Below, one piece after another: positions 1 through 9,036 of a stretch of DNA of 64,000 nucleotides. The stretch comes from JBPOIC01 sp052034865 (GTDB lineage: Bacteria; UBA10199; JADFYH01). The stretch spans positions 7,470 through 71,469 of the forward strand of contig JBPOIC010000024.1 in NCBI GenBank assembly GCA_052034865.1, in the 5' to 3' direction. The first letter of the stretch is position 1. Each line of letters begins with the position of its first letter. Below the pieces are notes generated by a model. The model did not search any database. It was not told where the DNA came from and was given only the letters and a program-made list of their open reading frames with translations. The translations under genes and the position numbers were made by a program.

Positions 1-82
1 CACGCCACAAGCGGGTGGAAATTCCTTGAGATTAAAATCCCTTCTTGACCCCAAAAAATAAGCCACGGTATCTCTCGAGCCC

Positions 83-1165
83 ATGCGAAATCGGATTTTT
101 ATTTTTATCCTCTTCTTTTTGTCACTCCTTTGTCTGCCAGCCCGCTCCCTTGAACAGCGGGGCATGGCCCTCGGTCTTTTTTCCAAGGAAGCAAATTACT
201 CTTATCAAAAAGACCTTGAGGAAATGAAAGCCTTGGGCATCCGCGATATTTTACTCGTCGTTTCGTGGTATCAAAAAGATGTCCAGGCCACCGAAATTCT
301 TCCCAAAGATTACGATGGAAAAGATGTCATGACCTTGCCAGATGCCAAACTCATCGAAGTCATTGAGCAGGCGCATCGCCTGGGGATGAAAGCCGTGGTT
401 TTTCCGATCTTAAGGTTGGAAATTCGTAAAGATAAAGACTGGCGGGGCGTGCTTCAACCGACCGATGTTGAAGCGTGGTGGAAAAGCTACGAAAACTTTA
501 TTCTGCATTACGCCCAGTTGGGCGCCGCCCATCATATCGACATGTTTTCGGTTGGCAGCGAACTTTTAAGCCGCGAACCAGAAACCGAGCACTGGAAGAC
601 ACTCATTGCAAAAGTACGCAAAATATACTCCGGCCCGCTCATTTACAGCGCCAACTGGGATCATTACCAACACCCTCAATTCTGGAACGATCTCGACTAC
701 ATAGGAGTAACGGCCTACCATGAAATTTCCAAAACAAAGACTCCTACGCTTGCGAACCTCAAACTCCAATGGAAAAAAATCCGTCAGGATCTCATCACCT
801 GGAAAAAGAAAAACGTCCCTCAGAAAAAACTGGTGATCACCGAGATTGGCTATCCCAGTACCGATGGCACCAGCATGTATCCATGGAACTATTTTCTGGA
901 AGGGCCGGCAGATGTTGAAGAACAGGCACTTTGCTATCGGGCATTCATCGATACCTGGAAAAAATCCAGTGACCTTGCTGGCGCCTACTTTTGGGTTTGG
1001 TGGGGAAAAGGAGGGAAAGACGATCGAAGCTACACCCCTCGTTCCAAACCGGCAGCACGCTATTTAAAACGGTGGTATACGGGCGAAGAAAAACTGGTGA
1101 CGACCCAAAAATCTGCCGGATCCAAAACCACGCTGGCTTCTGAAAAACCACACCCTAAGGAGTAA
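83..1165 (+). CDS. Secreted GH113-like glycoside hydrolase
   Basis: The product is a predicted exported TIM-barrel glycosidase of 360 residues. Residues 1-22 form a signal peptide (MRNR, then a hydrophobic stretch ending near LPARS). Two glutamates sit where clan GH-A enzymes carry theirs: E160 in SVGSELLSRE (acid/base) and E254 in ITEIGYPS (nucleophile). The late FWVWWGKGG segment followed by a YTPRSKPA stretch is typical of the GH113/GTA-like group. Family members studied elsewhere cleave beta-mannans, but the substrate here cannot be read from sequence. The C-terminal 35 residues are a Lys/Ser/Thr-rich tail outside the barrel. A short lipoprotein gene follows 16 bp downstream and could be co-transcribed. 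The assignment to a GH-A barrel is firm, and GH113 itself is likely but untested. Confidence 0.8.
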   Translation: MRNRIFIFILFFLSLLCLPARSLEQRGMALGLFSKEANYSYQKDLEEMKALGIRDILLVVSWYQKDVQATEILPKDYDGKDVMTLPDAKLIEVIEQAHRLGMKAVVFPILRLEIRKDKDWRGVLQPTDVEAWWKSYENFILHYAQLGAAHHIDMFSVGSELLSREPETEHWKTLIAKVRKIYSGPLIYSANWDHYQHPQFWNDLDYIGVTAYHEISKTKTPTLANLKLQWKKIRQDLITWKKKNVPQKKLVITEIGYPSTDGTSMYPWNYFLEGPADVEEQALCYRAFIDTWKKSSDLAGAYFWVWWGKGGKDDRSYTPRSKPAARYLKRWYTGEEKLVTTQKSAGSKTTLASEKPHPKE

Positions 1166-1181
1166 GCCCATTTGTTTCCTT

Positions 1182-1598
1182 ATGATTTTCTTTGAACGAA
1201 AATACAGACCGCGCCTACCCTTTCGATTTTTCTCGTATTGTTTTTTTGCGTTTTTTCTTTGGATGAACCTTTTCGCCTGCAACAGCAGCAACTCAAACCC
1301 GAATCCGGATACAAGCTCTGATCTACCTATCCTTTTAAACACAATCCCGGACCATGCTCCGGCAGGATCCTTCATTCGTTTACAGGGTTCTGGCTTCAGC
1401 TCGATTCCCAATGAAAACATCATTCTTCTGGAAGGATCGACTACCGTGGGTTTAACTTTTGAACTGATAGAGGAAGCAGAAAGAGGTATCGAGGAAATTA
1501 CTTTTCAGCTTCCCGAGGATCTTGGTTCTGGCAACAAAAGCCTGATGGTTCTGGTGGGAGATGGGGTTTCCAACCCGATCGATTTTGAGGTGGATTGA
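1182..1598 (+). CDS. Small lipoprotein with an IPT/TIG-like domain
   Basis: The 138-residue product has a long, basic N-terminus, a hydrophobic segment rich in Phe, and a lipobox-like LFAC at about residues 30-34, so it is probably a lipoprotein. The mature part begins with a Ser/Asn/Pro linker. It then shows the TIG/IPT pattern: an N-terminal strand with pro-ala-gly (DHAPAGSFIRLQGSGF), central strands and a terminal VSNPIDFEVD strand. TIG domains are immunoglobulin-like folds common in exported binding proteins. The function is unknown. It lies 16 bp downstream of the glycosidase gene, which suggests that both act in the envelope or outside the cell. Confidence 0.65.
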   Translation: MIFFERKYRPRLPFRFFSYCFFAFFLWMNLFACNSSNSNPNPDTSSDLPILLNTIPDHAPAGSFIRLQGSGFSSIPNENIILLEGSTTVGLTFELIEEAERGIEEITFQLPEDLGSGNKSLMVLVGDGVSNPIDFEVD

Positions 1599-1636
1599 AA
1601 ACTCTTTCCATAGAAATGCAAACGAAAGGAAACTCC

Positions 1637-1936
1637 ATGAAACAGCAAATGAAAATTCTGATTTTGGGATTTGGGATTGCGTTTCTATTGGTTTCCAAAG
1701 CACAGGCAAATGTCAGCGTTTCGATTCGTCCTGATTATCAAAATCAGAAAATTCACAAAACCTACCGCTACGATCCACGCATGAAATACACTTATTCAAG
1801 AAAGGCCAACCGCTGCATTTATTCTCCCATGGGAGTTTGCACACTCACCCCCTCCTCAAAATCGAATTCCATTTATCCGAATACCCTTTGGAAAAAGAAA
1901 ACCGATCAGCGCCGGGGCATTCGACCCTGGCTATGA
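1637..1936 (+). CDS. Small secreted protein of unknown function
   Basis: I place the start at the ATG at 1637 because GAAAGGA lies about 6 bp upstream and the product then begins with a normal signal peptide (MKQQMK, hydrophobic core, ending SKAQA). Starting at 1595 would add 14 residues without a ribosome site. The mature protein is about 75 residues, basic, and rich in Tyr, Lys, Arg and Ser, with two cysteines that could pair (NRCIYS and GVCTL). I recognise no family. It follows the TIG lipoprotein gene by 38 bp and ends 16 bp before a convergent gene. Confidence 0.55.
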   Translation: MKQQMKILILGFGIAFLLVSKAQANVSVSIRPDYQNQKIHKTYRYDPRMKYTYSRKANRCIYSPMGVCTLTPSSKSNSIYPNTLWKKKTDQRRGIRPWL

Positions 1937-1952
1937 ATTGACCCATAAAAAT

Positions 1953-3773
1953 TCAAGAAAAGCTCCCTTCTTCGGATTGATGAAGCAAATCCTGAACGCG
2001 CATCGCCCAGTAGATCAGATCGCGGTAATAATCCTGATAAAGAATAAGCAAGGGAGTGATTTTAGGTAAAAATTCTCCAGGAGTTTGCAGAAGCTCAAAA
2101 CACCTGGCGCGCATGCGAATGCGAGTCATGCACATAAAAGGAGTGAGGAGGGTGTCGAATAAGAAAGGATTCAGGCCAATCAGTTCATAGTCTTTAACTT
2201 CAAGCTCAAGAAAAAAATTTGTGTATTCTTTTTTAAGCTCGGAGGTATCGAGAATCGGCATGTGATATTGAAAATAAAGCGAGATCGTGTTGAGTTGCTT
2301 CAGAATGGACGGGATCAACTGATCGTTAAGATAGAACAGGCCCTTTATTCGCTGGGCCTTAAGGCTTTCTAATAATTTTGCTTCAGTTTTTTTGATAAAA
2401 TCGGCTGAAAGTTTGGGTTTGACCTGCGTGACAGGAGCAACAAACCTTTCGAAGGCCTGAAAAGGTTCTGCCTGAAAAGCTCCCTTAATCCGCGCACCAT
2501 CCTGGCGTGCAATCGCATTCACACAGGTTTTTTGGCTCGCTGCAATCAGGCGCTCAAAACTTTCCTTGAAGGTAATATAAACCTCATTGGACAAAATCGG
2601 CTGTCCATCGTTTCCTTCCGTCCAGCACGCGGGATGCTCCGCACTTTTCTTTTTGATCTCTGCATAATTGCGTTTTCCTTCTTCCTGGATGAACGACAGT
2701 ACTCCATCGGCATGAGATCGATCCGAATGGCGATCATAGGCAAGATCCTGGCCTAAAAACAAAATCGGATTGCATCCTAAAAGATGAAGCCCCCAGTAAG
2801 CCATCGTTGAGGAACAGCCGCCCAGATCCGCATATTCAAAATCGGGCATGAAAAAATTCTGACCAAATCCTCCTTGCAAAAGCATTCGCTTAAGTCCCGG
2901 ATAAACATCGAGGGTTTCTGGAGAAAGTAGCGGGCTTCCTACCAGACAGGTCGTGACGTTCGCAGGAAGGTCCGAAAAAAACAGTGTCGTCTCAGGCGTT
3001 CTTTCAAGGCAGGCCACAAAATCAGGCATGATCCCTTCGTTTAAAAGCACTTTAAAAACTGCATCCACACAAAAAATAACCACCCGATCCTGATATTTTT
3101 TCAGAAGATCGAGCGAACGATTGAGGGAAGGCCCCGCAGAAACGACTATTCCGGGAAGATTGGCACAGGAATCTTTCCATTCATTCAGAAGAGACATTTC
3201 AGGAATGCGGTTCAAATTTCGAACGACATTTAAAAACCCGCGATAGCTATCTTCAGGTAAGGCTGCAAACGCACGCATCCTTCGTTGCACGGCAAATTCA
3301 ATGATATTCTGGATTTTTTCGTAAGCAGCCAGATCTTCCTGGGTGTAAGGCATCTGGAAGAATGTGGATCCGGAAGCAGCCCCCAGAAGATCGAGATTAT
3401 GGAAAGCATTAAAGAAGCTGTTGAAATAATCGACTTCAGTTCCCACAAACCAGGAAATGAAAGGATGGGAAATCAGCGGTTGACAGTCCCGCTTGCGAAA
3501 AATCTCCAGCAAAACATCTGAGGATCGCTCGATCACGATCACATAGGTTTGAGGATGTCGTTTTTGAGAAAGCTGAAAAAGAAATTCTCCATCTCCAATA
3601 CCGAACAAAATCACAAGACGAGTAAACTGAAGACTTTCGTCGACTTTCAATGTGCGTGTATCGATCAGTGGGCGGGATAACCCCTTAAATTCCTGAGAGG
3701 TTTTTTTGAGAAAAGAAGCCTGGGAAGGATAGCGGATTTCGAATGCTTTGAGATTGGAGTCTAGAAGTGTCAT
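1953..3773 (-). CDS. Maf/DUF115 motility-associated glycosyltransferase family protein
   Basis: This cytoplasmic protein of about 606 residues belongs to the DUF115 (MptE-like, Maf) family. Its members transfer nonulosonic acids or other sugars to flagellins or are linked to surface glycosylation. The central domain begins near residue 208 with GIVVSAGPSLNRS, the nucleotide-sugar binding glycine-rich loop. It continues through DAVFKVLL and MPDFVACLERTPE to LFLGQDLAYDRHSDRSHADG near residue 340. The N-terminal part resembles the Maf pre-domain (LVILFGIGDGEFL). The gene could begin at a GTG at 3779 or the ATG at 3773. AAAAAGGG is better spaced for the ATG, so I use that. No flagellar genes are nearby, so the acceptor might be a pilin or another surface protein. 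That acceptor is inference. Confidence 0.85.
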   Translation of the reverse strand: MTLLDSNLKAFEIRYPSQASFLKKTSQEFKGLSRPLIDTRTLKVDESLQFTRLVILFGIGDGEFLFQLSQKRHPQTYVIVIERSSDVLLEIFRKRDCQPLISHPFISWFVGTEVDYFNSFFNAFHNLDLLGAASGSTFFQMPYTQEDLAAYEKIQNIIEFAVQRRMRAFAALPEDSYRGFLNVVRNLNRIPEMSLLNEWKDSCANLPGIVVSAGPSLNRSLDLLKKYQDRVVIFCVDAVFKVLLNEGIMPDFVACLERTPETTLFFSDLPANVTTCLVGSPLLSPETLDVYPGLKRMLLQGGFGQNFFMPDFEYADLGGCSSTMAYWGLHLLGCNPILFLGQDLAYDRHSDRSHADGVLSFIQEEGKRNYAEIKKKSAEHPACWTEGNDGQPILSNEVYITFKESFERLIAASQKTCVNAIARQDGARIKGAFQAEPFQAFERFVAPVTQVKPKLSADFIKKTEAKLLESLKAQRIKGLFYLNDQLIPSILKQLNTISLYFQYHMPILDTSELKKEYTNFFLELEVKDYELIGLNPFLFDTLLTPFMCMTRIRMRARCFELLQTPGEFLPKITPLLILYQDYYRDLIYWAMRVQDLLHQSEEGSFS

Positions 3774-3779
3774 GAACAC

Positions 3780-4091
3780 ACCCTTTTTAAGAGGAAATGG
3801 AGCTCAAGCTGGAGAGAGAATATTTTGTCAGCCACTTTTGAAGAAGAAAAGAAAATTCAGGCGACATCTCGCACCGTTGGATTTTTAGATGAAAATCGAA
3901 GGTTTTTCCTGACATTCTTCCCCGACTAAAACCTTGCCTCGTTTTTTTCTTTATGAAAGAAGAACGAACTGATTGAATTTTTCGCTAGTTTGCTCCTTTT
4001 CCAAAGAGCCTCTCCCGTGTTTTCACAAGAATTAAGAACCTTAAAAAAACTCGGTCGGAAATTTCTCTGACTGGAATCTATCGAGGACTTT
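3780..4091. other. Intergenic region between divergent Maf and tolB genes
   Basis: This gap separates two divergent genes and should hold promoters for both. I see long A/T runs and a GAGGA ribosome site just before tolB, but no convincing -35/-10 pair, hairpin or open frame with coding character. Confidence 0.5.
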
Positions 4092-5456
4092 ATGAATCGC
4101 CTTTTTAAAGGTTTACTTTTCATCTCAGCTCTCATTCTTGCTTTCACTCACACTGCTTTTTCTCAGGAAACCCAGGCAACCACCAGTGCCGAAGAGGAAA
4201 AGCTGGGGCGTTTTTACATTATTCTCGATCATCCTCCCAAAACGATAGAAGAGAAATTTCCCATTGCGGTTCCTGACCTGCTTTACCTGGATAAAACCAG
4301 CGATCGCGATAACTTTGCCGTTAAAATTACTGATGTCATTCGTAACGATTTAAATCTCGCTGGCTATTTTAATGTCCTGGATAAAACAGGTTTTCATGAA
4401 AATCCGGGTACGGGACTTACCACCGAAGAAATCGATTTTTCGAAGTGGAAATCAACTGGGGCCCGCGCCCTGGTAAAAGGTGGAATGCGTCTGGACGGGA
4501 AAAACATTGTGATACAGATCCGCTTGTTTGATCCCATTACGTCAGAAATGCTGGTCGGAAAAGAATACCGTGTGGATAAAAAAAGTTACCGTGCCGCCGC
4601 CCATCGTTTCATGGATGAAATCATGCTCGCCCTGACAGGTGAAAAAGGCGTTTTCTCGACGCGCATTGTGGCGGCCTGCGGAAAAATCGGCCAACGTGAA
4701 ATTGTGATCATGGATGTCGACGGAGAAAACATCACGCCCATCACTAAAAATAAATCCGTCAATGTCTCACCGGTCTGGTCGCCCGATGGCACCCAGATTG
4801 CCTACACTTCCTATGAAAAATATTTTCCGGAAATCTTCATCGCATCAACAGATGGCAAGGGAAAACCCAAACGAGTGACCTATAACAATTCGATGAACAT
4901 CACCCCCACCTTTGCCCCCGATGGCAGTGGGCTGGCCGTATCGAGCAGTATGTCGGGTGATCCTGAAATCTATCTGATCGATGCTCAGGGAAATAAACTG
5001 GAAGAAATGACCCACAGCTTTGGAATCGATCTTTCACCTACCTGGTCCCCCGATTCACAAAATCTGATTTTTTCATCCGAGCGTGGAGGAAATCTTCAGC
5101 TCTATTCGATGGATCGCCACGGAGCCAATGTGAAACGTATTACCTTTGTGGGTTCTCAAAACGATCAGGCCGATTGGTCACCCAAAGGAGACAAAGTGGT
5201 TTATTCCAGCCGTGAACATGGGATTTTTGATATCTACAGCATCAATGTCGATGGGAGCATGCAGCAGCGCCTCACGACAGGCCCTGGCAGTAGTGAAGCC
5301 CCCAGCTTTTCCCCCGATGCACGCTACGTCGTTTACTCCAATACCCGAAATCACAAGACCGATCTTTACCTTATGCTTTGGGAAGGCTCGAACCAAACCC
5401 AGATTTCTCATTCTGGAGATTGCGTCAATCCCGACTGGTCCCCGTGGCTTCAATAA
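4092..5456 (+). CDS. tolB: Tol-Pal system beta-propeller protein TolB
   Basis: TolB is a periplasmic propeller that links the inner-membrane TolQRA machine to Pal and helps constrict and stabilise the outer membrane. The 454-residue product has a signal peptide (residues 1-25, ending AFSQE). The TolB N-terminal alpha/beta domain follows (about 45-165, with RNDLNLAGYFNVLDK). Six propeller blades begin near residue 190, each marked by variants of WSPDG followed by a strand: VWSPDGTQIAYTS, TFAPDGSGLAVSS, TWSPDSQNLIFSS, DWSPKGDKVVYSS, SFSPDARYVVYSN and a final PDWSPWLQ. The length is normal for the family. It lies far from the tolQRA genes of this window (58-60 kb), and no pal follows it. A GAGGA ribosome site precedes the ATG. 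Confidence 0.95.
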   Translation: MNRLFKGLLFISALILAFTHTAFSQETQATTSAEEEKLGRFYIILDHPPKTIEEKFPIAVPDLLYLDKTSDRDNFAVKITDVIRNDLNLAGYFNVLDKTGFHENPGTGLTTEEIDFSKWKSTGARALVKGGMRLDGKNIVIQIRLFDPITSEMLVGKEYRVDKKSYRAAAHRFMDEIMLALTGEKGVFSTRIVAACGKIGQREIVIMDVDGENITPITKNKSVNVSPVWSPDGTQIAYTSYEKYFPEIFIASTDGKGKPKRVTYNNSMNITPTFAPDGSGLAVSSSMSGDPEIYLIDAQGNKLEEMTHSFGIDLSPTWSPDSQNLIFSSERGGNLQLYSMDRHGANVKRITFVGSQNDQADWSPKGDKVVYSSREHGIFDIYSINVDGSMQQRLTTGPGSSEAPSFSPDARYVVYSNTRNHKTDLYLMLWEGSNQTQISHSGDCVNPDWSPWLQ

Positions 5457-5523
5457 TCATTTTTTAATTTTTCATTTCTTTTAAAACTCTGACATTCTGC
5501 GCCTGAGATCTCCAGATTTTCTC

Positions 5524-6462
5524 ATGAAATACGCCTCCATCGACATTGGCAGCAACACGGTTTTGCTGCTTTTGGCCATTCGGGATGAGAATGGAAAAAT
5601 CAAACCTCTCATTGAGAAGGCCGAAATTACGCGCCTGGGTGAAAAACTGGACGAGACGGGATCACTAAATCCAGAGGCCATGAAACGTACCTTGAAGGTC
5701 CTTCTGAAATACACCGATCTCTGTCACCGAAATCAGGTGGATCGTATTGTTTGTATCGGAACCGAGGCCCTGAGGCGTGCAGACAACTCAAATCTTTTCG
5801 CTCAGAAAGTTCAAAAACATTGCGGTTTTGATCTGGAGATCATCTCGGGTAGCAAAGAGGCGGAACTCGCCTATCTTTCGGCGATGATTGATTTTGCGGA
5901 AACCTACCAGAACCTTGTGGTCCTGGATATCGGAGGAGGATCGACCGAGCTCATCTGGCAAAATGGTATTTCAGCAGATCGTCTCAGACTTCAAACCCTT
6001 TCGATCAAAATGGGCTCGGTTCGATTGACCGAGAAGTTCCTGAAACAGGATCCACCCACTCAAGATGAATATGCAGCACTTCAGGCATTCATCGAGGCCC
6101 GGCTAAATGAAGATCTGAAAGAGCTTACTCCTCCCGCTTCTCCTTTTCATCTGATTGGACTTGCAGGAACCGTCACCACCCTTGCGGCCATCGATCAAAA
6201 GCTCGATCCTTACAATCCGGAAAAAATCCAGGGGGCAACACTCACTCTATCTTCACTGGAAAATATCATCGAGAAACTTAAAATCCTTTCATTTGAAGAA
6301 AAGAAAAAGATCCTGGGCATGGAGCCCAAACGTGCCGACGTATTACTGGCGGGAGCGGCCATCCTTGAGGCCATTTTAAAACGATTGAAGATAAAGGAAC
6401 TGATCGTTTCAGACCGCGGGATTCGCTATGGGGCCCTCTACCGGCTTTGGCTTCAACCTTAA
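5524..6462 (+). CDS. Ppx/GppA family phosphatase
   Basis: The 312-residue product is an actin-fold (ASKHA) phosphatase of the Ppx/GppA family, which hydrolyses polyphosphate or the pppGpp 5-prime phosphate. It shows the phosphate-1 motif at the N-terminus (IDIGSNTVLLLLA), the conserved TEALRRADN, the catalytic segment around SGSKEAELAYL, and the phosphate-2 motif VVLDIGGGSTELI. The GLAGTVTTLAAI and LLAGAAILEAIL segments complete the fold. It is a short form without the C-terminal HD domain of long exopolyphosphatases, so I cannot say whether polyphosphate or pppGpp is preferred. It lies 67 bp downstream of tolB on the same strand and is followed 82 bp later by a DUF2167 gene. Confidence 0.9.
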   Translation: MKYASIDIGSNTVLLLLAIRDENGKIKPLIEKAEITRLGEKLDETGSLNPEAMKRTLKVLLKYTDLCHRNQVDRIVCIGTEALRRADNSNLFAQKVQKHCGFDLEIISGSKEAELAYLSAMIDFAETYQNLVVLDIGGGSTELIWQNGISADRLRLQTLSIKMGSVRLTEKFLKQDPPTQDEYAALQAFIEARLNEDLKELTPPASPFHLIGLAGTVTTLAAIDQKLDPYNPEKIQGATLTLSSLENIIEKLKILSFEEKKKILGMEPKRADVLLAGAAILEAILKRLKIKELIVSDRGIRYGALYRLWLQP

Positions 6463-6544
6463 TTCAGACAATGAGCGCCTCTTTTAATTTATCTTCTTAA
6501 AAACCCCTTCGGAAAAAACTTTTCACTTTCTTACGGAGACTTTC

Positions 6545-7438
6545 ATGAAAAAAATCCTTCTGGCACTTTTAATCTTTTTCGTTTTTTCACCCTCCGCTTA
6601 TACCCAGACAACACCCGCTACCGGAGAAGATCCTTCAGAAAAAATTCTCAAAAGCTTAAATTTTCAGCAAGGAGACATCAACCTCCACAATGGCCTGGCC
6701 ACCGTAAAGCTCTCTCCCAAATATCGTTATCTAAATCCCGTTGATTCCGACAAGGTCCTGGTCGAGCTTTGGGGAAATCCGAAGGGACCCAGAAGTCTGG
6801 GAATGATTTTCCCCGCCAACGTATCTCCAGAAATCAGCTGGGGCATAGAAATCTCTTATGAAGAAGAGGGATATATAAAAGATGATGAAGCCACAAAAAT
6901 CGATTACGCCAAGCTTTTAAAGGAAATGCAGGAGGGAGCCGAAAAAGAGAACCCTGAGAGAATCAAAAAGGGTTTTCCTCCCATCCACATCATCGGTTGG
7001 GCAACTCCTCCACGTTACGATGCGGCAAACCACAAGCTTTTCTGGGCCAAAGAAATCAAATTTGGGGACGATCCTGATAATACCCTGAACTACAACCTGC
7101 GCATTTTGGGAAGGCGGGGTGTCCTCCAACTTAATGTCATTGGAGGAATGAATCAGCTCAAGGAAATCCAGGCCGAGACCCCAGAAATCCTTCAAATGGT
7201 CGATTTTAATCCGGGAAATCGCTATGCCGATTACAATCCATCGACCGATAAACTCGCCACCTATGGAATCGCTGCCTTGATCGCTGGGGGAGCTGCTGCC
7301 AAGATGGGATTTTTTAAAGGACTCTGGGTGGCTCTTTTGGCAGGCAAAAAATTTATTTTTATAGGAACTGTTGCCCTGGGAAGCCTTATCGCCCGAATCT
7401 TTAAGAAGAATAAACCTCAGAATGGCGCTATGGGATAA
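6545..7438 (+). CDS. DUF2167 membrane-anchored exported protein
   Basis: The 297-residue product has a signal peptide (MKKILLALLIFFVF, ending near AYTQ) and matches DUF2167. Conserved stretches are GDINLHNGLATVKL, YLNPVDSDKVLVELWGNP, LGMIFP, the acidic EEEGYIKDDEATKIDY, and GWATPPRYDAANHKLFWAKE. Two hydrophobic segments near residues 240-256 and 268-286 anchor the C-terminus and end in a basic tail (RIFKKNK). The bulk would thus lie in the periplasm. The biochemical function of the family is not known to me. A GGAGAC ribosome site precedes the ATG. The gene runs in the same direction as ppx and tolB. Confidence 0.85.
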   Translation: MKKILLALLIFFVFSPSAYTQTTPATGEDPSEKILKSLNFQQGDINLHNGLATVKLSPKYRYLNPVDSDKVLVELWGNPKGPRSLGMIFPANVSPEISWGIEISYEEEGYIKDDEATKIDYAKLLKEMQEGAEKENPERIKKGFPPIHIIGWATPPRYDAANHKLFWAKEIKFGDDPDNTLNYNLRILGRRGVLQLNVIGGMNQLKEIQAETPEILQMVDFNPGNRYADYNPSTDKLATYGIAALIAGGAAAKMGFFKGLWVALLAGKKFIFIGTVALGSLIARIFKKNKPQNGAMG

Positions 7439-7713
7439 AGGAGGTTTTCTGGATTCATCCCAATGCCTAAACCGGTCCAAAAGCGGAAATCCGAATCCTA
7501 TAAACTCCGGTTGAACTTTATCTGATTCTTGGATATCCCCTGAGGCCTGTCAGAAAAGCCTTCTTTCAGTGGTATTGATCGTCAAACCAGTACGATCCAA
7601 AACCCAACACATTGCAGGGAAGTTGCGGAGTGGAGTGAATGAATCGATGACGCAGGGTGAAAATTCAACCTGCGAAAACGCTTCACGCTTTACGCTTCAC
7701 GCTTCATCCATTC
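7439..7713. other. Intergenic region upstream of ccr
   Basis: This stretch has no convincing gene. An imperfect inverted repeat at 7651-7674 (arms CGCAGG and CCTGCG around TGAA/TTCA) is followed by direct repeats of CTTCACGCTT/TACGCTTCACGC at about 7680-7705, just before the ccr start. Both look like debris of dispersed repeats rather than regulation. The ccr ATG therefore has no clear ribosome site. Confidence 0.4.
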
Positions 7714-8964
7714 ATGTCCAAAGAAATTTATGCCCTGGGTGAAATCCCCGAATTAGGGGTAGTTCCCAAAAAAATGCACACTCAACTGATTCGTCCCTCC
7801 CGCTTCGGTGAGCCCAAAACGGCCTTTCAACCCGAAGAGATCGATGTCCCGGAAATCGGCCCCCGAGACGTTTTGGTCTATGTCATGGCTGCCGGAATTA
7901 ACTACAACAACGTTTGGGCCGCCCTAGGCATCCCCGTAAACGTCATTGGAGCTCGTCAGAAAGCCGGAGAGAAAGAGGATTTTCATATCGGTGGAAGCGA
8001 TGCGAGCGGAATTGTCTGGAAGGTCGGCTCGGAAGTGAAAAACGTGAAAGTGGGCGATGAGGTCGTCATTCACTGCGGCCAGTGGGATCCAAAAGTCCCT
8101 GAAAATGTCGATCCAATGTTCGATAATTCTTTTCGTATCTGGGGTTATGAAAGCAACTGGGGAAGCTTTGCCCAATACACCAAAGTCCAGGATCACCAGT
8201 GTTTACCCAAACCCAAACACTTATCCTGGGAAGAATCTGCAGCTTACATGCTCGTCGGGGCTACCGCTTACCGGATGCTCAACCGCTGGAAAGAACATGA
8301 AGTCAGAAAAGATGATGTTGTTCTCATCTGGGGAGGAGCGGGTGGACTGGGCAGCATGGCGATTCAGATCTGTAAAGCAGCCGGTGCGAAACCCATCGCC
8401 GTTGTTTCTGGAGAAGATAAAATCGATTACTGCAAAAAGCTGGGCGCTGTTGGCGTGATCGATCGTCGCAAATTCAACCATTGGGGAATGTTGCCGCACT
8501 GGGAAGACTCCGAAAAATATAATGAGTGGCTCAAGGGCGCGCGTGCCTTCGGAAAGGCGATCTGGGATGCCCTCGGCGAAAAGAAAAGCCCACGCATTGT
8601 TTTCGAACATCCTGGGGAGTCGACGGTACCTACCAGTGGTTTTGTCTGTGAAAGCGGCGGTATGGTCGTCATTTGTGCAGGAACGACCGGCTATAATGCC
8701 ACGCTGGATCTGCGCTATCACTGGATGCGGCAGAAACGTTTCCAGGGATCACATTTTGCCAATGACCATGAAGCCAAAGGACTCAACGATTTGGTCCTTG
8801 ATAAAAAAGTGGATCCTTGCCTTTCCCGTGTTTGGGAATTCAGCCAGACAGGCGAGGCCCATCAGTTGATGCGCGAAAACAAACACCCGCACGGCAATAT
8901 GTCCATTTTGGTCAATGCGAAGAAACAGGGGATCAAAACCCTCGAGGAAGCCCGCAAGGCCTAA
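7714..8964 (+). CDS. ccr: Crotonyl-CoA carboxylase/reductase
   Basis: This enzyme reductively carboxylates crotonyl-CoA to ethylmalonyl-CoA with NADPH and CO2. It is the defining step of the ethylmalonyl-CoA pathway, and it also supplies extender units in some polyketide clusters. The 416-residue MDR-type protein has hallmarks of true carboxylating enzymes: AAGINYNNVWAALGIPV (CO2-binding Asn region), RIWGYESNWGSFAQ (Glu of the carboxylation site), the NADPH loop WGGAGGLGSMAIQ, the insert NHWGMLPHWEDSEKYNEWLK, VFEHPGESTVPTS, and QGSHFAN with the conserved His. I use the ATG at 7714 because the upstream extension to 7657 is repeat-derived. No other ethylmalonyl-CoA pathway gene or polyketide gene lies in the window, so its pathway is uncertain. 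A terminator follows. Confidence 0.92.
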   Translation: MSKEIYALGEIPELGVVPKKMHTQLIRPSRFGEPKTAFQPEEIDVPEIGPRDVLVYVMAAGINYNNVWAALGIPVNVIGARQKAGEKEDFHIGGSDASGIVWKVGSEVKNVKVGDEVVIHCGQWDPKVPENVDPMFDNSFRIWGYESNWGSFAQYTKVQDHQCLPKPKHLSWEESAAYMLVGATAYRMLNRWKEHEVRKDDVVLIWGGAGGLGSMAIQICKAAGAKPIAVVSGEDKIDYCKKLGAVGVIDRRKFNHWGMLPHWEDSEKYNEWLKGARAFGKAIWDALGEKKSPRIVFEHPGESTVPTSGFVCESGGMVVICAGTTGYNATLDLRYHWMRQKRFQGSHFANDHEAKGLNDLVLDKKVDPCLSRVWEFSQTGEAHQLMRENKHPHGNMSILVNAKKQGIKTLEEARKA

Positions 8965-8986
8965 GCGCAGTCTCAATTGAATGCAC

Positions 8987-9036
8987 AAAAAAAAACCCAC
9001 TCTTCCGATCTGGAAGCAGTGGGTTTTTTATTTTTA
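8987..9036 (+). terminator. Rho-independent terminator after ccr
   Basis: A-rich 5-prime arm, stem CCCACT (8996-9001) pairing with AGTGGG (9018-9023), an inner stem CTTCC/GGAAG with a GATCT loop, then a run of six T followed by ATTTTT. It is a textbook terminator 22 bp past the ccr stop. Because the A tract pairs with the T tract, it could work in both directions. Confidence 0.9.
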
